NCBI GenBank assembly: GCA_900770185.1 | Contig: CAAGJM010000015.1 | Location: 1-64,000 of the forward strand | Length of the DNA stretch: 64,000 bases | Source of the DNA: Clostridia bacterium | Lineage (GTDB): Bacteria; Bacillota; Clostridia; Christensenellales; Borkfalkiaceae | Direction of reading: 5' to 3' | Part shown: positions 57,723-64,000 of the stretch, piece after piece | Layout of the letters: each line of letters begins with the position of its first letter | Numbering within the stretch: position 1 is the stretch's first letter | Made by a program: the position numbers and the translations under genes | Notes under the pieces: generated by a model | Database searches by the model: none | What the model saw: the letters and a program-made list of their open reading frames with translations, nothing else | What the model was told of the DNA's origin: nothing

Positions 57723-59496
57723 ATATAAATACCGCCAAACCCGCCGCCAAATAAACGGGAACGGCGATGATAGGGCGTTTTAACAAAAAATATGCGCCGT
57801 AAGAAAACAAAAGCGCGACTATAAACTGCGCAACGCCCGCTTTAAGGGCGAACTTCGCGCTCGTGACCCCCGCTATCATAGACGTTGCGGTAAAACACGG
57901 CGTGTATAAAAACACGAAAGCCGAAAACGCGAATAAACTTTCCCTTTCAAGCGGAATAACCCCGCCGTACAGCGCGATAAGCGCGCTTATTATCCCTTCT
58001 TTCGCAAACAGCCCCGATATAGCCGCAACGGCGGCTTTTTTATCCCCCGCGCCTATCGGCGCGAACAAAAAGTTAATTAAGCCGCCCAAACGGTAAAGTA
58101 TGCTTGCGCCGTAATTATCGCCGACGTAACGGAAGCGGAAATCAAACGATTTTAACACGAAAACCGCAAGCGACAAAGTAAATACCACGGTGCTTAGTTT
58201 AATTATAAACGACCCCGCCGTTTTTTTCAAGGATTTTAACAAGGTGGAAATATCCGTTTTCCGAAACGGCGCAAGCTCTATCACAAGGGGCGGGCGTTTT
58301 TCCTTTATAAAAAACCTGTCTGTCAGCATAAGTTCGATTATCCCGACGAAAAGCGCGCAGAAATATAGCGATATAAGCGCTAAAAACCGGCTTTTGAAAA
58401 CGGGTTGCGAAATCAGATATTGTATGACGGGAATCTTCGCGCTGCAAGGAATAACCGAAGTTACTATAAGCGTCCTTTTTTTAGCCGTTTCGCTTTCAAG
58501 CCCGTTCGCGCCTGCCGCCGCTAGTCCCGTGCACCCAAAACCCATAACCATAGTAAAAACGCTCCGCCCGTTAAGTCCGCTTTTGTATAAAACGCTTTCC
58601 ATCGTAAGCGCGGCGCGCGATAAATATCCGCTCAGTTCTAACGCGGTTATTAAGCCCGAAAGTATTACTATTTGCGGAATGAACGACGCGACCTGCCCTA
58701 TCCCGCCGACCACCGCTTCCGAAAAAAACCTTAGCGTAAAGTCGCTTGCGCCGATATTTTTTAACCCGATTTCCGCTTTCGCGCCCAAATAATCGACGAT
58801 AAAAATTTTAAGCAAATCGCTTAAAATTTTGCCTATCCCGAATTTGCCGAAGGTTATATAAAAAATTAAAAAGCACACCGCAAAAAATATGAGGATTGAA
58901 AATTTGCCGTATAAAAAAGCCCCGTCAAGTTTGCTTTTTTTATGCTTAGGGGCGGTAAAAGCGCGGGCAAAATCTTCGCCGAAAATCTCCCCTTTCGGAA
59001 CGAAAAACTCGCCGTTTATTATCGCCGATTTTATGCGGCTTGTATCCTTTTTTTTATTAAACTCGCCCGCAATCACCTTAACCCCCAACTTTTTTTGAAG
59101 ATAGTCGGTATCTAATTTGCCGCCGCGGCGGGTCAATTCTTTAACCATATTAACGGCTATTATAAGCGGCTTTTTCAGTTTAACAAGTTCGTTTATGATT
59201 TTAGCCGCGCTTAAAAAAGTAGCCGCTTCCATGACGAAAACTATCGGGGACGGCGAATTTTTTATCTCGTTTACGGTAACTTTTTCTTCGAGAGTCACGG
59301 GAGTTAACGAGTAGGTGCCCGGAAGGTCGGTTATAACGAACTTGCCACCCTTATACCGAGCCTCGCCCGAAACTTTATCGACCGTTACGCCGTGATAATT
59401 CCCCACCCTTTCGCTTAATCCCGTAAGGTTATTAAAAAGGGTAGTTTTGCCGCTGTTAGGCATTCCTATAATAATCGCTTCGCCAATAAAACTCAT
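57682..59496 (-). CDS. feoB: Ferrous iron transporter FeoB with altered G4 motif
   Basis: Membrane Fe(II) importer with an N-terminal GTPase. G1 is GMPNSGKTT (11-19), G3 DLPG (57-60). The G4 motif, normally NxxD, reads N116-M-V-K119, and the following G5 region lacks the usual SA, so guanine recognition is probably weakened. The membrane domain has two Gate motifs (VTSVIPCSAKIPVI and YTPCFTATSMIAGV) with their cysteines. At 604 residues it is shorter than most FeoB (650-770). The ATG overlaps the feoA stop by 4 bp; the 3' end overlaps the RluA-type gene by 41 bp. Confidence 0.92.
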   Translation of the reverse strand: MSFIGEAIIIGMPNSGKTTLFNNLTGLSERVGNYHGVTVDKVSGEARYKGGKFVITDLPGTYSLTPVTLEEKVTVNEIKNSPSPIVFVMEAATFLSAAKIINELVKLKKPLIIAVNMVKELTRRGGKLDTDYLQKKLGVKVIAGEFNKKKDTSRIKSAIINGEFFVPKGEIFGEDFARAFTAPKHKKSKLDGAFLYGKFSILIFFAVCFLIFYITFGKFGIGKILSDLLKIFIVDYLGAKAEIGLKNIGASDFTLRFFSEAVVGGIGQVASFIPQIVILSGLITALELSGYLSRAALTMESVLYKSGLNGRSVFTMVMGFGCTGLAAAGANGLESETAKKRTLIVTSVIPCSAKIPVIQYLISQPVFKSRFLALISLYFCALFVGIIELMLTDRFFIKEKRPPLVIELAPFRKTDISTLLKSLKKTAGSFIIKLSTVVFTLSLAVFVLKSFDFRFRYVGDNYGASILYRLGGLINFLFAPIGAGDKKAAVAAISGLFAKEGIISALIALYGGVIPLERESLFAFSAFVFLYTPCFTATSMIAGVTSAKFALKAGVAQFIVALLFSYGAYFLLKRPIIAVPVYLAAGLAVFIYEKFYRTKKRKTE

Positions 59497-59825
59497 GCTC
59501 CGCCCCTGATATGCGCCGCGCTTTCGGCACGCAAAACCCGCTCGTTTTCACTATAAGAATTTTTTCCGTCCAAATTTCGCAAACCTTGTATATCGGCTCT
59601 TAATTTTTCGACGGTAATCGAGTTTGCGATATCTAAAGATATGCCGACCGTCCTTCCGCCCGCGGATATGACGAAAAATTTGCGCTTGACGCTTCCGCCT
59701 TCCAATATTATTTCGGCACCCGCAAAAACGCCTAAATCCGCGAGCCGTCTTATGACCTTTTCGTCGCTTATCGCAATACCCGTTATCTTTGCCGCGTCGT
59801 CCGCCGCTAAACCGCTTAAAACCAT
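59493..59825 (-). CDS. feoA: FeoA-domain protein
   Basis: A 110-residue SH3-like protein that assists FeoB. The core GIAISDEKVIRRLADLGVFA, then GAEIILEG and GISLDIANSI, matches FeoA; about 30 extra residues at the C-terminus are charged and not conserved. Ribosome binding site GGGGTGA. First gene of feoA-feoB. No Fur or DtxR-type box could be recognised in the 70 bp upstream. Confidence 0.9.
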   Translation of the reverse strand: MVLSGLAADDAAKITGIAISDEKVIRRLADLGVFAGAEIILEGGSVKRKFFVISAGGRTVGISLDIANSITVEKLRADIQGLRNLDGKNSYSENERVLRAESAAHIRGGA

Positions 59826-59895
59826 ATTTCACCCCGAAATTTTGTGATAAGAGTGTTTCCCTTACCTTTTAAAAGATATGTTTTAAGCCATAAAA

Positions 59896-59918
59896 AAATC
59901 ACGGCAATGCCGTGATTT
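59896..59918 (-). terminator. Intrinsic terminator upstream of feoA
   Basis: Perfect 10-bp stem AAATCACGGC/GCCGTGATTT with an AAT loop, followed on the minus strand by TTTTATGG. It ends the transcript of the gene at 60313 after the repeat region. Confidence 0.85.
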
Positions 59919-59950
59919 AATTTGTTTAATTATCGTTTTTAGCGACACGC

Positions 59951-60307
59951 AAGCGACGAAATTATTTTTCGTTTATTTTCGCGGCAAACGCCGCTAAAAC
60001 GCTTTGCGCCGTAAAGAGCGTATTTTTGAGATATTTGCGGAGAGCGTAAGGGTTGCCGTACTTGCCGTACCGCTACCGCACGGTCGCCGAAAATAGCCGA
60101 AAAGCCGTTTTTAGCGAGCAAGCGACGAAATTATTTTTCGTTTATTTTCGCGGCAAACGCCGCAAAAACGCTTTGCGCCGTAAAGAGCGTATTTTTGAGA
60201 TATTTTTAGCAGTCGCGAGCGACGCTGTACTTTTTGTACCGCAAGCGAGCAACTGCCTAAAATAGCCGAAAAGCCGCCTTTACGGTAAACAAAAAATAAT
60301 TGAGGAG
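59951..60307 (-). repeat. Hairpin repeat element, copy C, tandemly duplicated
   Basis: Two units 169 bp apart: 59951-60036 and 60120-60205 match with one difference in 86. Each is followed by a hairpin: 60037-60079 (outer arms GCGG/CCGC, cap GTAC-TTGCC-GTAC) and 60209-60256 (outer arms GCAGT/ACTGC, cap GTAC-TTTTT-GTAC), then AAAATAGCCGAAAAGCCG. The outermost bases also pair: AAATTATTTTTCGTTTA at the left of unit 2 against TAAACAAAAAATAATT near 60285-60300. It lies in the 3' untranslated region of the gene at 60313. Confidence 0.8.
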
Positions 60308-60312
60308 CGCAA

Positions 60313-61719
60313 TTATTTATCTTCTTCTTTAACCTTTTTGTCCTTCGGCTTCGGGTTAATGACGATAAGAAGTATTATGCCCACAAGGCACGCCGCCGAT
60401 ATGCAGAGGAATACGAAGGGGAGTTTGTTGACGGAAAGCCAGTCTTTAAACCCGACTTTATATTTAACAGTTTCAAACGCCTTTTTAACTTCGACTGCGG
60501 CGGTTTCTTTCGTTTCTTCGCCGCCGTTTTCGCTCATGGCGTAAATTCTTACTTTATAATAGCCCGTTTTTTCTGGGGTAAATTTAGAATTGTCTACAAG
60601 CTTTTCGCTCGCTTCTTTATAATCGCCGTCGGCGGTAGCGGAATAAACGAGAGTGTATTTAACCGTTTCCGCATTTTTGACGGTTATGGACGAAACGGTG
60701 TATTCCTGACCGATGAAACCCCTTTCCTGATAGGTGGAGCCCATAGTAATGGTGGGTTTAGCAAGGGGTTTTACGTTGAACGTAAACACAGGGATAAGAC
60801 ATTCGCTTCCGACTGTTACGGGGTTGACGCTTTCGTCAATCTTTTTATCCTCGTCTTTTTCACCGTCTTCATTAAACTCATAATATTTATATTCGCCCGT
60901 TAAACTGTTCCTTTCGGCATAAACCGCTTTCTGAGTTCCGCCAAAATCTGCAGTCACGGCATAAAAACCGTCTTCTTTTTCATACAAGCCTTTCGCGCTT
61001 ATTTTCAGAACCTTGTCGGCTTTATTCGCGTCGAACGCGTCTGCCTTAAACTCAACGTAGAATCTATAATCGCCGACGCCCGATAAAGTAAACGTGCTGC
61101 TTGTCGTAGAAGTGTAACCCGTTCCCGAATAAGCGTAGTAAACGGTTTTTTGAAGGTTAGAATAATCGAGCCCCGCGATATTTACTATATTTTTAAGCGA
61201 CGGCACTGTGAAAGTGTCGCCCGACGTAAGATCTTTGGAAATGCCGTCTTTATACTTTTTAAGAGAATTTTCCGCTTCTTCGCTTATAAGGTCGAAATTA
61301 TACTTGAATTCCGATTTTAATTCGTCAAAACTCTTTTTGTTTATAACGAATTCCGCAACCTTTCCTTCTCCCTCGATTTTAAGAGCGATAGAGCTTGCTT
61401 CACCGAATTTAGCGGTATATCTGATAATCAGGTCGCCCGAAGATTTAGTTAATTTGAACGCATAAAAATAATCGTTGGCGACGAATTCGCCGTTCTCGTA
61501 AACTTTCTTATCGCCTACGGTTGCGACTATTTTGTTAAGGTCTACGTCTTTAAACGTTTCTTTGACCTGCGTGCTTAACTCGTACCCTTCGTAACCGTAA
61601 ACCGGAGCCGGCACAGCCGCCCCTTCGGCAAGAGCGCGCACTTTGCCGATAGTCGAAAACGGCAACGCAACCGCTAAAATCAAAAGAACCGCCGTTAATA
61701 TAAATGAACGCTTTTTCAT
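60313..61719 (-). CDS. Exported protein with C-terminal membrane anchor, unknown function
   Basis: A 468-residue protein with an N-terminal signal peptide (MKKRSFILTAVLLILAVALP) without a lipobox, a long extracellular region, a transmembrane helix near 428-450 and a short Lys-rich cytoplasmic tail. The extracellular part has beta-rich modules; the last one (about 320-410, KPTITMGSTYQERGFIGQEY, then YYKVRIYAMSENGGEE) looks like an immunoglobulin or fibronectin-type fold. No sortase motif. I do not recognise the family. Topology resembles the surface proteins at 393 and 12511. Confidence 0.7.
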   Translation of the reverse strand: MKKRSFILTAVLLILAVALPFSTIGKVRALAEGAAVPAPVYGYEGYELSTQVKETFKDVDLNKIVATVGDKKVYENGEFVANDYFYAFKLTKSSGDLIIRYTAKFGEASSIALKIEGEGKVAEFVINKKSFDELKSEFKYNFDLISEEAENSLKKYKDGISKDLTSGDTFTVPSLKNIVNIAGLDYSNLQKTVYYAYSGTGYTSTTSSTFTLSGVGDYRFYVEFKADAFDANKADKVLKISAKGLYEKEDGFYAVTADFGGTQKAVYAERNSLTGEYKYYEFNEDGEKDEDKKIDESVNPVTVGSECLIPVFTFNVKPLAKPTITMGSTYQERGFIGQEYTVSSITVKNAETVKYTLVYSATADGDYKEASEKLVDNSKFTPEKTGYYKVRIYAMSENGGEETKETAAVEVKKAFETVKYKVGFKDWLSVNKLPFVFLCISAACLVGIILLIVINPKPKDKKVKEEDK

Positions 61720-61851
61720 TAAAATACTCCCGAATACGCCTTAAAACAAGGCATATTTTCGTTATTGCAATTATTCCATAATATTTTACTATCTTACGCT
61801 TGATTTGTCAATGATAAAAAAGATTATTTTACTAAAAGTACATACAAGGCA

Positions 61852-61880
61852 TTGCGTTTTTTTTAATATTGCGCTAAAAT
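61852..61880 (+). promoter_or_regulatory. Promoter of the PHP-domain gene
   Basis: -35 TTGCGT (61852-61857), 17-bp spacer, -10 TAAAAT (61875-61880), with a leader of about 43 nt ending in ribosome binding site AAAAGGAATT. Confidence 0.65.
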
Positions 61881-61930
61881 GTTCCCGTTAAAACGATATT
61901 TTGCGGTTTTCCGCTTAAAAAGGAATTATT

Positions 61931-62626
61931 ATGCTAATCGATCCGCACGTTCACAGCAAAGGTATAAGTTTATGCAGCCGCGCAAGCGTTGAGGAAATTA
62001 TCGACTTTAAAAAGTCGCGCGGGTACGCCGCCGCAATTCTGGTAAACCACTGCCAACCGTGGTACTACGAAAAAAGCGAGCATAAACAAAATATGCTTAA
62101 ATTCGTTGAAGAATATAACCGCGGCAAGACTTATGCGGACAAAAACAATTTCAAATTCTTTTTAGGGATAGAAGTGACGGTTGACAAACCCTTTTACGCC
62201 GACTTTCTGCTATACGGCATGACGGAAGAATTTTTGATAAATTCGCCCTGCTTATACGCCTTAACTCAGGAAGAATTATATAAGCTTTGCCGAAAAAACG
62301 ACGTTCTGATAATTCAGGCGCACCCCTTCCGCGCGCCCATTATTCCCGCAAGCCCGAACGTTGTGGACGGGTACGAGATAAACACCCAGCAAAACGACTT
62401 AGCGTATAAAGACGACGTTTTAAACTTAGCCGATACGCATAAACTTGTGACCGCGGGCACCGACTACCACGGAAGGGCGCAGGACGAATTTATGGGCGGA
62501 ATGATAGTTCCCGACGATATAAATTCCGCCGTAGACTTTAAAAACTACTTAAAATCGACCGATAAAACCGAACTTTATTTGGGCGGCGAAATTTTAGAAG
62601 TTAAAAAAATTCCGTTCGATAAATAA
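61931..62626 (+). CDS. PHP-domain phosphoesterase
   Basis: A 231-residue metal-dependent hydrolase of the PHP superfamily. Metal ligands appear in DPHVHSKG, ILVNHCQPW, FLGIEVTV, IQAHPFR and AGTDYHG. Relatives include histidinol phosphatases and RNA/nucleotide 3'-phosphatases; the substrate is unknown. It is monocistronic, with its own promoter and terminator. Confidence 0.82.
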   Translation: MLIDPHVHSKGISLCSRASVEEIIDFKKSRGYAAAILVNHCQPWYYEKSEHKQNMLKFVEEYNRGKTYADKNNFKFFLGIEVTVDKPFYADFLLYGMTEEFLINSPCLYALTQEELYKLCRKNDVLIIQAHPFRAPIIPASPNVVDGYEINTQQNDLAYKDDVLNLADTHKLVTAGTDYHGRAQDEFMGGMIVPDDINSAVDFKNYLKSTDKTELYLGGEILEVKKIPFDK

Positions 62627-62640
62627 CCTATAAAAAATCA

Positions 62641-62669
62641 CCCCGACCGCTGTAAGTGGTCGGGGTTTA
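62641..62669. terminator. Terminator after the PHP-domain gene
   Basis: Stem CCCCGACC/GGTCGGGG (62641-62648 with 62658-62665) followed by TTTATCTTTTG. The rest of 62670-62758 shows no feature. Confidence 0.8.
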
Positions 62670-62758
62670 TCTTTTGTAAATAAAAAATTTTATCTTTTGT
62701 AAGTCCTTTTCGACAAATAATTATTTGTGTGAACGACCTTATAGTCAGTATAACACGC

Positions 62759-63460
62759 TTAAACGCCTACGTCAACGGCTTTTTCGGTATTAAAAAGTTT
62801 CCACGGGTTTTTGTCTTTCGGGGGTTCGACTTTAAAAGTGTAACGCTCTTTGCTTACGGGATGGGTGAAAGAAAGAGTCGTCGCATAGAGAGCAAGGTTA
62901 CCTTTAACCGCGTTTTCGCCGCCGTAGCGCATGTCTCCGTAAACGGGGTGGCTTTGCGCCGCCATCTGCACCCTTATCTGGTGGGTTCTACCCGTATGCA
63001 ATTTAATTTCGGCAAGGGTAAGCCCCGCCTTTTCTTCGACGACTTCGTACTCAAGCTCCGCAAACTTCGCGCCCTCGACTGTCTTTCCGCAGACGTAAAC
63101 CATATTGTTTACGGGGTTCTTTTTAAGGTAGTTGGTAAGGGTCGCTTTCTTTTTTTGGAAAATGCCGACCAAAACCGCGAAGTACCTCTTTTCAAAATCC
63201 CCGCTTTTCATCTGTTCGGAAAGCCTTGCCGCCGCCTTAGAGGTTTTTGCGAACACCATAACGCCGCCGGTGGGTCTGTCTAAACGGTGAACAAGCCCCA
63301 AATAAACGTTGCCCGGCTTATTGTCGCGCGTTTTTATCATATTTTTGAGCGCGGTAAGCAAATCCAAATCTTTGCTTTCGTCTTCGCAACAAGGCACGCC
63401 CTGCTCTTTGACGGCGACGAGAATATGATTGTCTTCAAATAAAATAATAGGTTCTTCCAT
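62759..63460 (-). CDS. RluA-family pseudouridine synthase, second paralogue
   Basis: Pseudouridine synthase with the catalytic Asp in GLVHRLDRPTGGVMVFAKTS and second motif LHTGRTHQIRVQMA. Start choice: ATG 63460 (MEEPIILFEDNHILVAVKEQ) has ribosome binding site AAAGGAT and gives 233 residues; the frame is open to 63502 but that would overlap the upstream gene. There is no S4 domain, unlike the paralogue at 56871. It begins 2 bp after the stop of the methyltransferase gene, so both belong to one RNA-modification unit. Target uridine unknown. Confidence 0.9.
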   Translation of the reverse strand: MEEPIILFEDNHILVAVKEQGVPCCEDESKDLDLLTALKNMIKTRDNKPGNVYLGLVHRLDRPTGGVMVFAKTSKAAARLSEQMKSGDFEKRYFAVLVGIFQKKKATLTNYLKKNPVNNMVYVCGKTVEGAKFAELEYEVVEEKAGLTLAEIKLHTGRTHQIRVQMAAQSHPVYGDMRYGGENAVKGNLALYATTLSFTHPVSKERYTFKVEPPKDKNPWKLFNTEKAVDVGV

Positions 63461-63462
63461 AA

Positions 63463-64000
63463 TTATCCTTTGTCGTTTTGCCACAGCCCCGAACAGCCGC
63501 ACGGCAAAACTATGCCTTCATCGGTCGGAAGCCCCACTTCGTACGCGTCGAAGGTTCCGCCCAGACTTTTTAAGTTAAGCGTAAGTATGTTTTTTATGAC
63601 TTGCGGCTGAAGCCCCGTCGTATAACTGTTTATGAGGAAAAACAAGGGGTTGTCGGACAAAACTTCGACGCACGTTTTAACCAAACCGAAAAGTTCGTTT
63701 TCTATCTTCCACGTTTCGCCGTTCGGACCTCTGCCGAAACTCGGCGGGTCCATAATTACGGCGTCGTACTTTTTGCCGCGCTTTATTTCGCGCTTAACGA
63801 ACTTCAAGCAGTCGTCGATTATAAACCTTACTTTACCTTCGCCGACGCCCGTAAGCCTGCAATTTTCGCCGGCGCGCTCCACCATACCCTTAGCCGCGTC
63901 CACGTGGCAGACCTTCGCGCCCGCTTTTAAGCAAGCGACCGTCGCCCCGCCCGTATACGCAAACAAATTAAGCACGCTTATCTCTCGCCCCGCGCCGCGA
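63463..64000 (-). CDS. Class I rRNA methyltransferase (RlmI/RlmL-C type), truncated by the window edge
   Basis: The C-terminal 179 or so codons of a SAM-dependent methyltransferase; the frame runs past base 64000. Motif I is VLNLFAYTGGATVACLKAGA, and the catalytic stretch is VIMDPPSFGRGPNGETWKIE. The DPPSFGR form is typical of 23S rRNA cytosine-C5 or guanine methyltransferases of the RlmI/RlmK kind. The N-terminal part, with a possible PUA domain, lies outside the window, so a precise target is not given. Confidence 0.85.
   Translation of the reverse strand, partial: RGAGREISVLNLFAYTGGATVACLKAGAKVCHVDAAKGMVERAGENCRLTGVGEGKVRFIIDDCLKFVKREIKRGKKYDAVIMDPPSFGRGPNGETWKIENELFGLVKTCVEVLSDNPLFFLINSYTTGLQPQVIKNILTLNLKSLGGTFDAYEVGLPTDEGIVLPCGCSGLWQNDKG

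Overview
The window looks like chromosomal DNA of an anaerobic, monoderm Bacillota of the class Clostridia, probably an uncultured gut-type lineage (inference). Reasons: lipoprotein signal peptides and no outer-membrane genes; class III anaerobic ribonucleotide reductase (nrdD/nrdG); FeoA/FeoB ferrous-iron uptake; radical-SAM enzymes; a Clostridia-style pth-mfd-foldase block; YlbJ and YlmC/YmxH homologues of the sporulation gene set; RqcH; DUF6062 and DUF3789-like proteins. No tRNA, rRNA, CRISPR array, transposase, integrase or prophage was seen. Most genes lie on the minus strand.

Layout. 0-6 kb: polyamine uptake operon potABCD led by an XRE-cupin repressor, with a promoter and two inverted repeats. 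6-12.5 kb: PH-like membrane protein, ABC-F protein, YkvI-type transporter, Ppx/GppA phosphatase, two half-size TSUP proteins. 12.5-20 kb: a 1054-residue surface lipoprotein, a codon-atypical SGNH hydrolase, metK diverging from a COG1313 radical-SAM gene, a small lipoprotein. 20-25 kb: dut, nrdG and nrdD with candidate NrdR boxes. 25-36 kb: PrsA-like foldase lipoprotein, mfd, pth, a small XRE regulator, prs, tadA, rlmH, CPBP protease, YlmC protein, patatin. 36.7-41.5 kb: exopolysaccharide phosphoregulation (PHP phosphatase, BY-kinase, Wzz adaptor), a nucleotidyltransferase and rarA. 41.5-47 kb: ylbJ, coaD-rsmD-alr, an ABC exporter. 47-57 kb: DUF6062 protein, engB-lon, tig-clpP-clpX, rqcH. 57-64 kb: two RluA-type synthases, feoAB, a second membrane-anchored exported protein, a PHP protein, a truncated rRNA methyltransferase.

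Much of the content is housekeeping: protein quality control (tig, clpP, clpX, lon, rqcH, PrsA-like), RNA modification (tadA, rlmH, rsmD, three more), nucleotide supply and repair (prs, dut, nrdDG, mfd, rarA).

The most unusual material is between the genes. (1) A structured repeat family: hairpins capped by GTAC-T5-GTAC (plus strand), with flanking arms whose sequence changes while their pairing is kept. Copies lie downstream of rsmD, clpX and the 60.3-kb gene, with a degraded relative after ppx; all have the same orientation. (2) A separate palindromic dispersed repeat beginning GTCAT.nTGAGCG, seen near 0.1, 19.2, 22.4, 46.8 and 51.4 kb. (3) Four genes whose start codon sits 6-8 nt after a well-formed -10 box with no ribosome binding site, i.e. 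predicted leaderless mRNAs. (4) Three exported proteins that also carry a C-terminal membrane helix with a charged tail. (5) A FeoB whose G4 motif lacks its aspartate.
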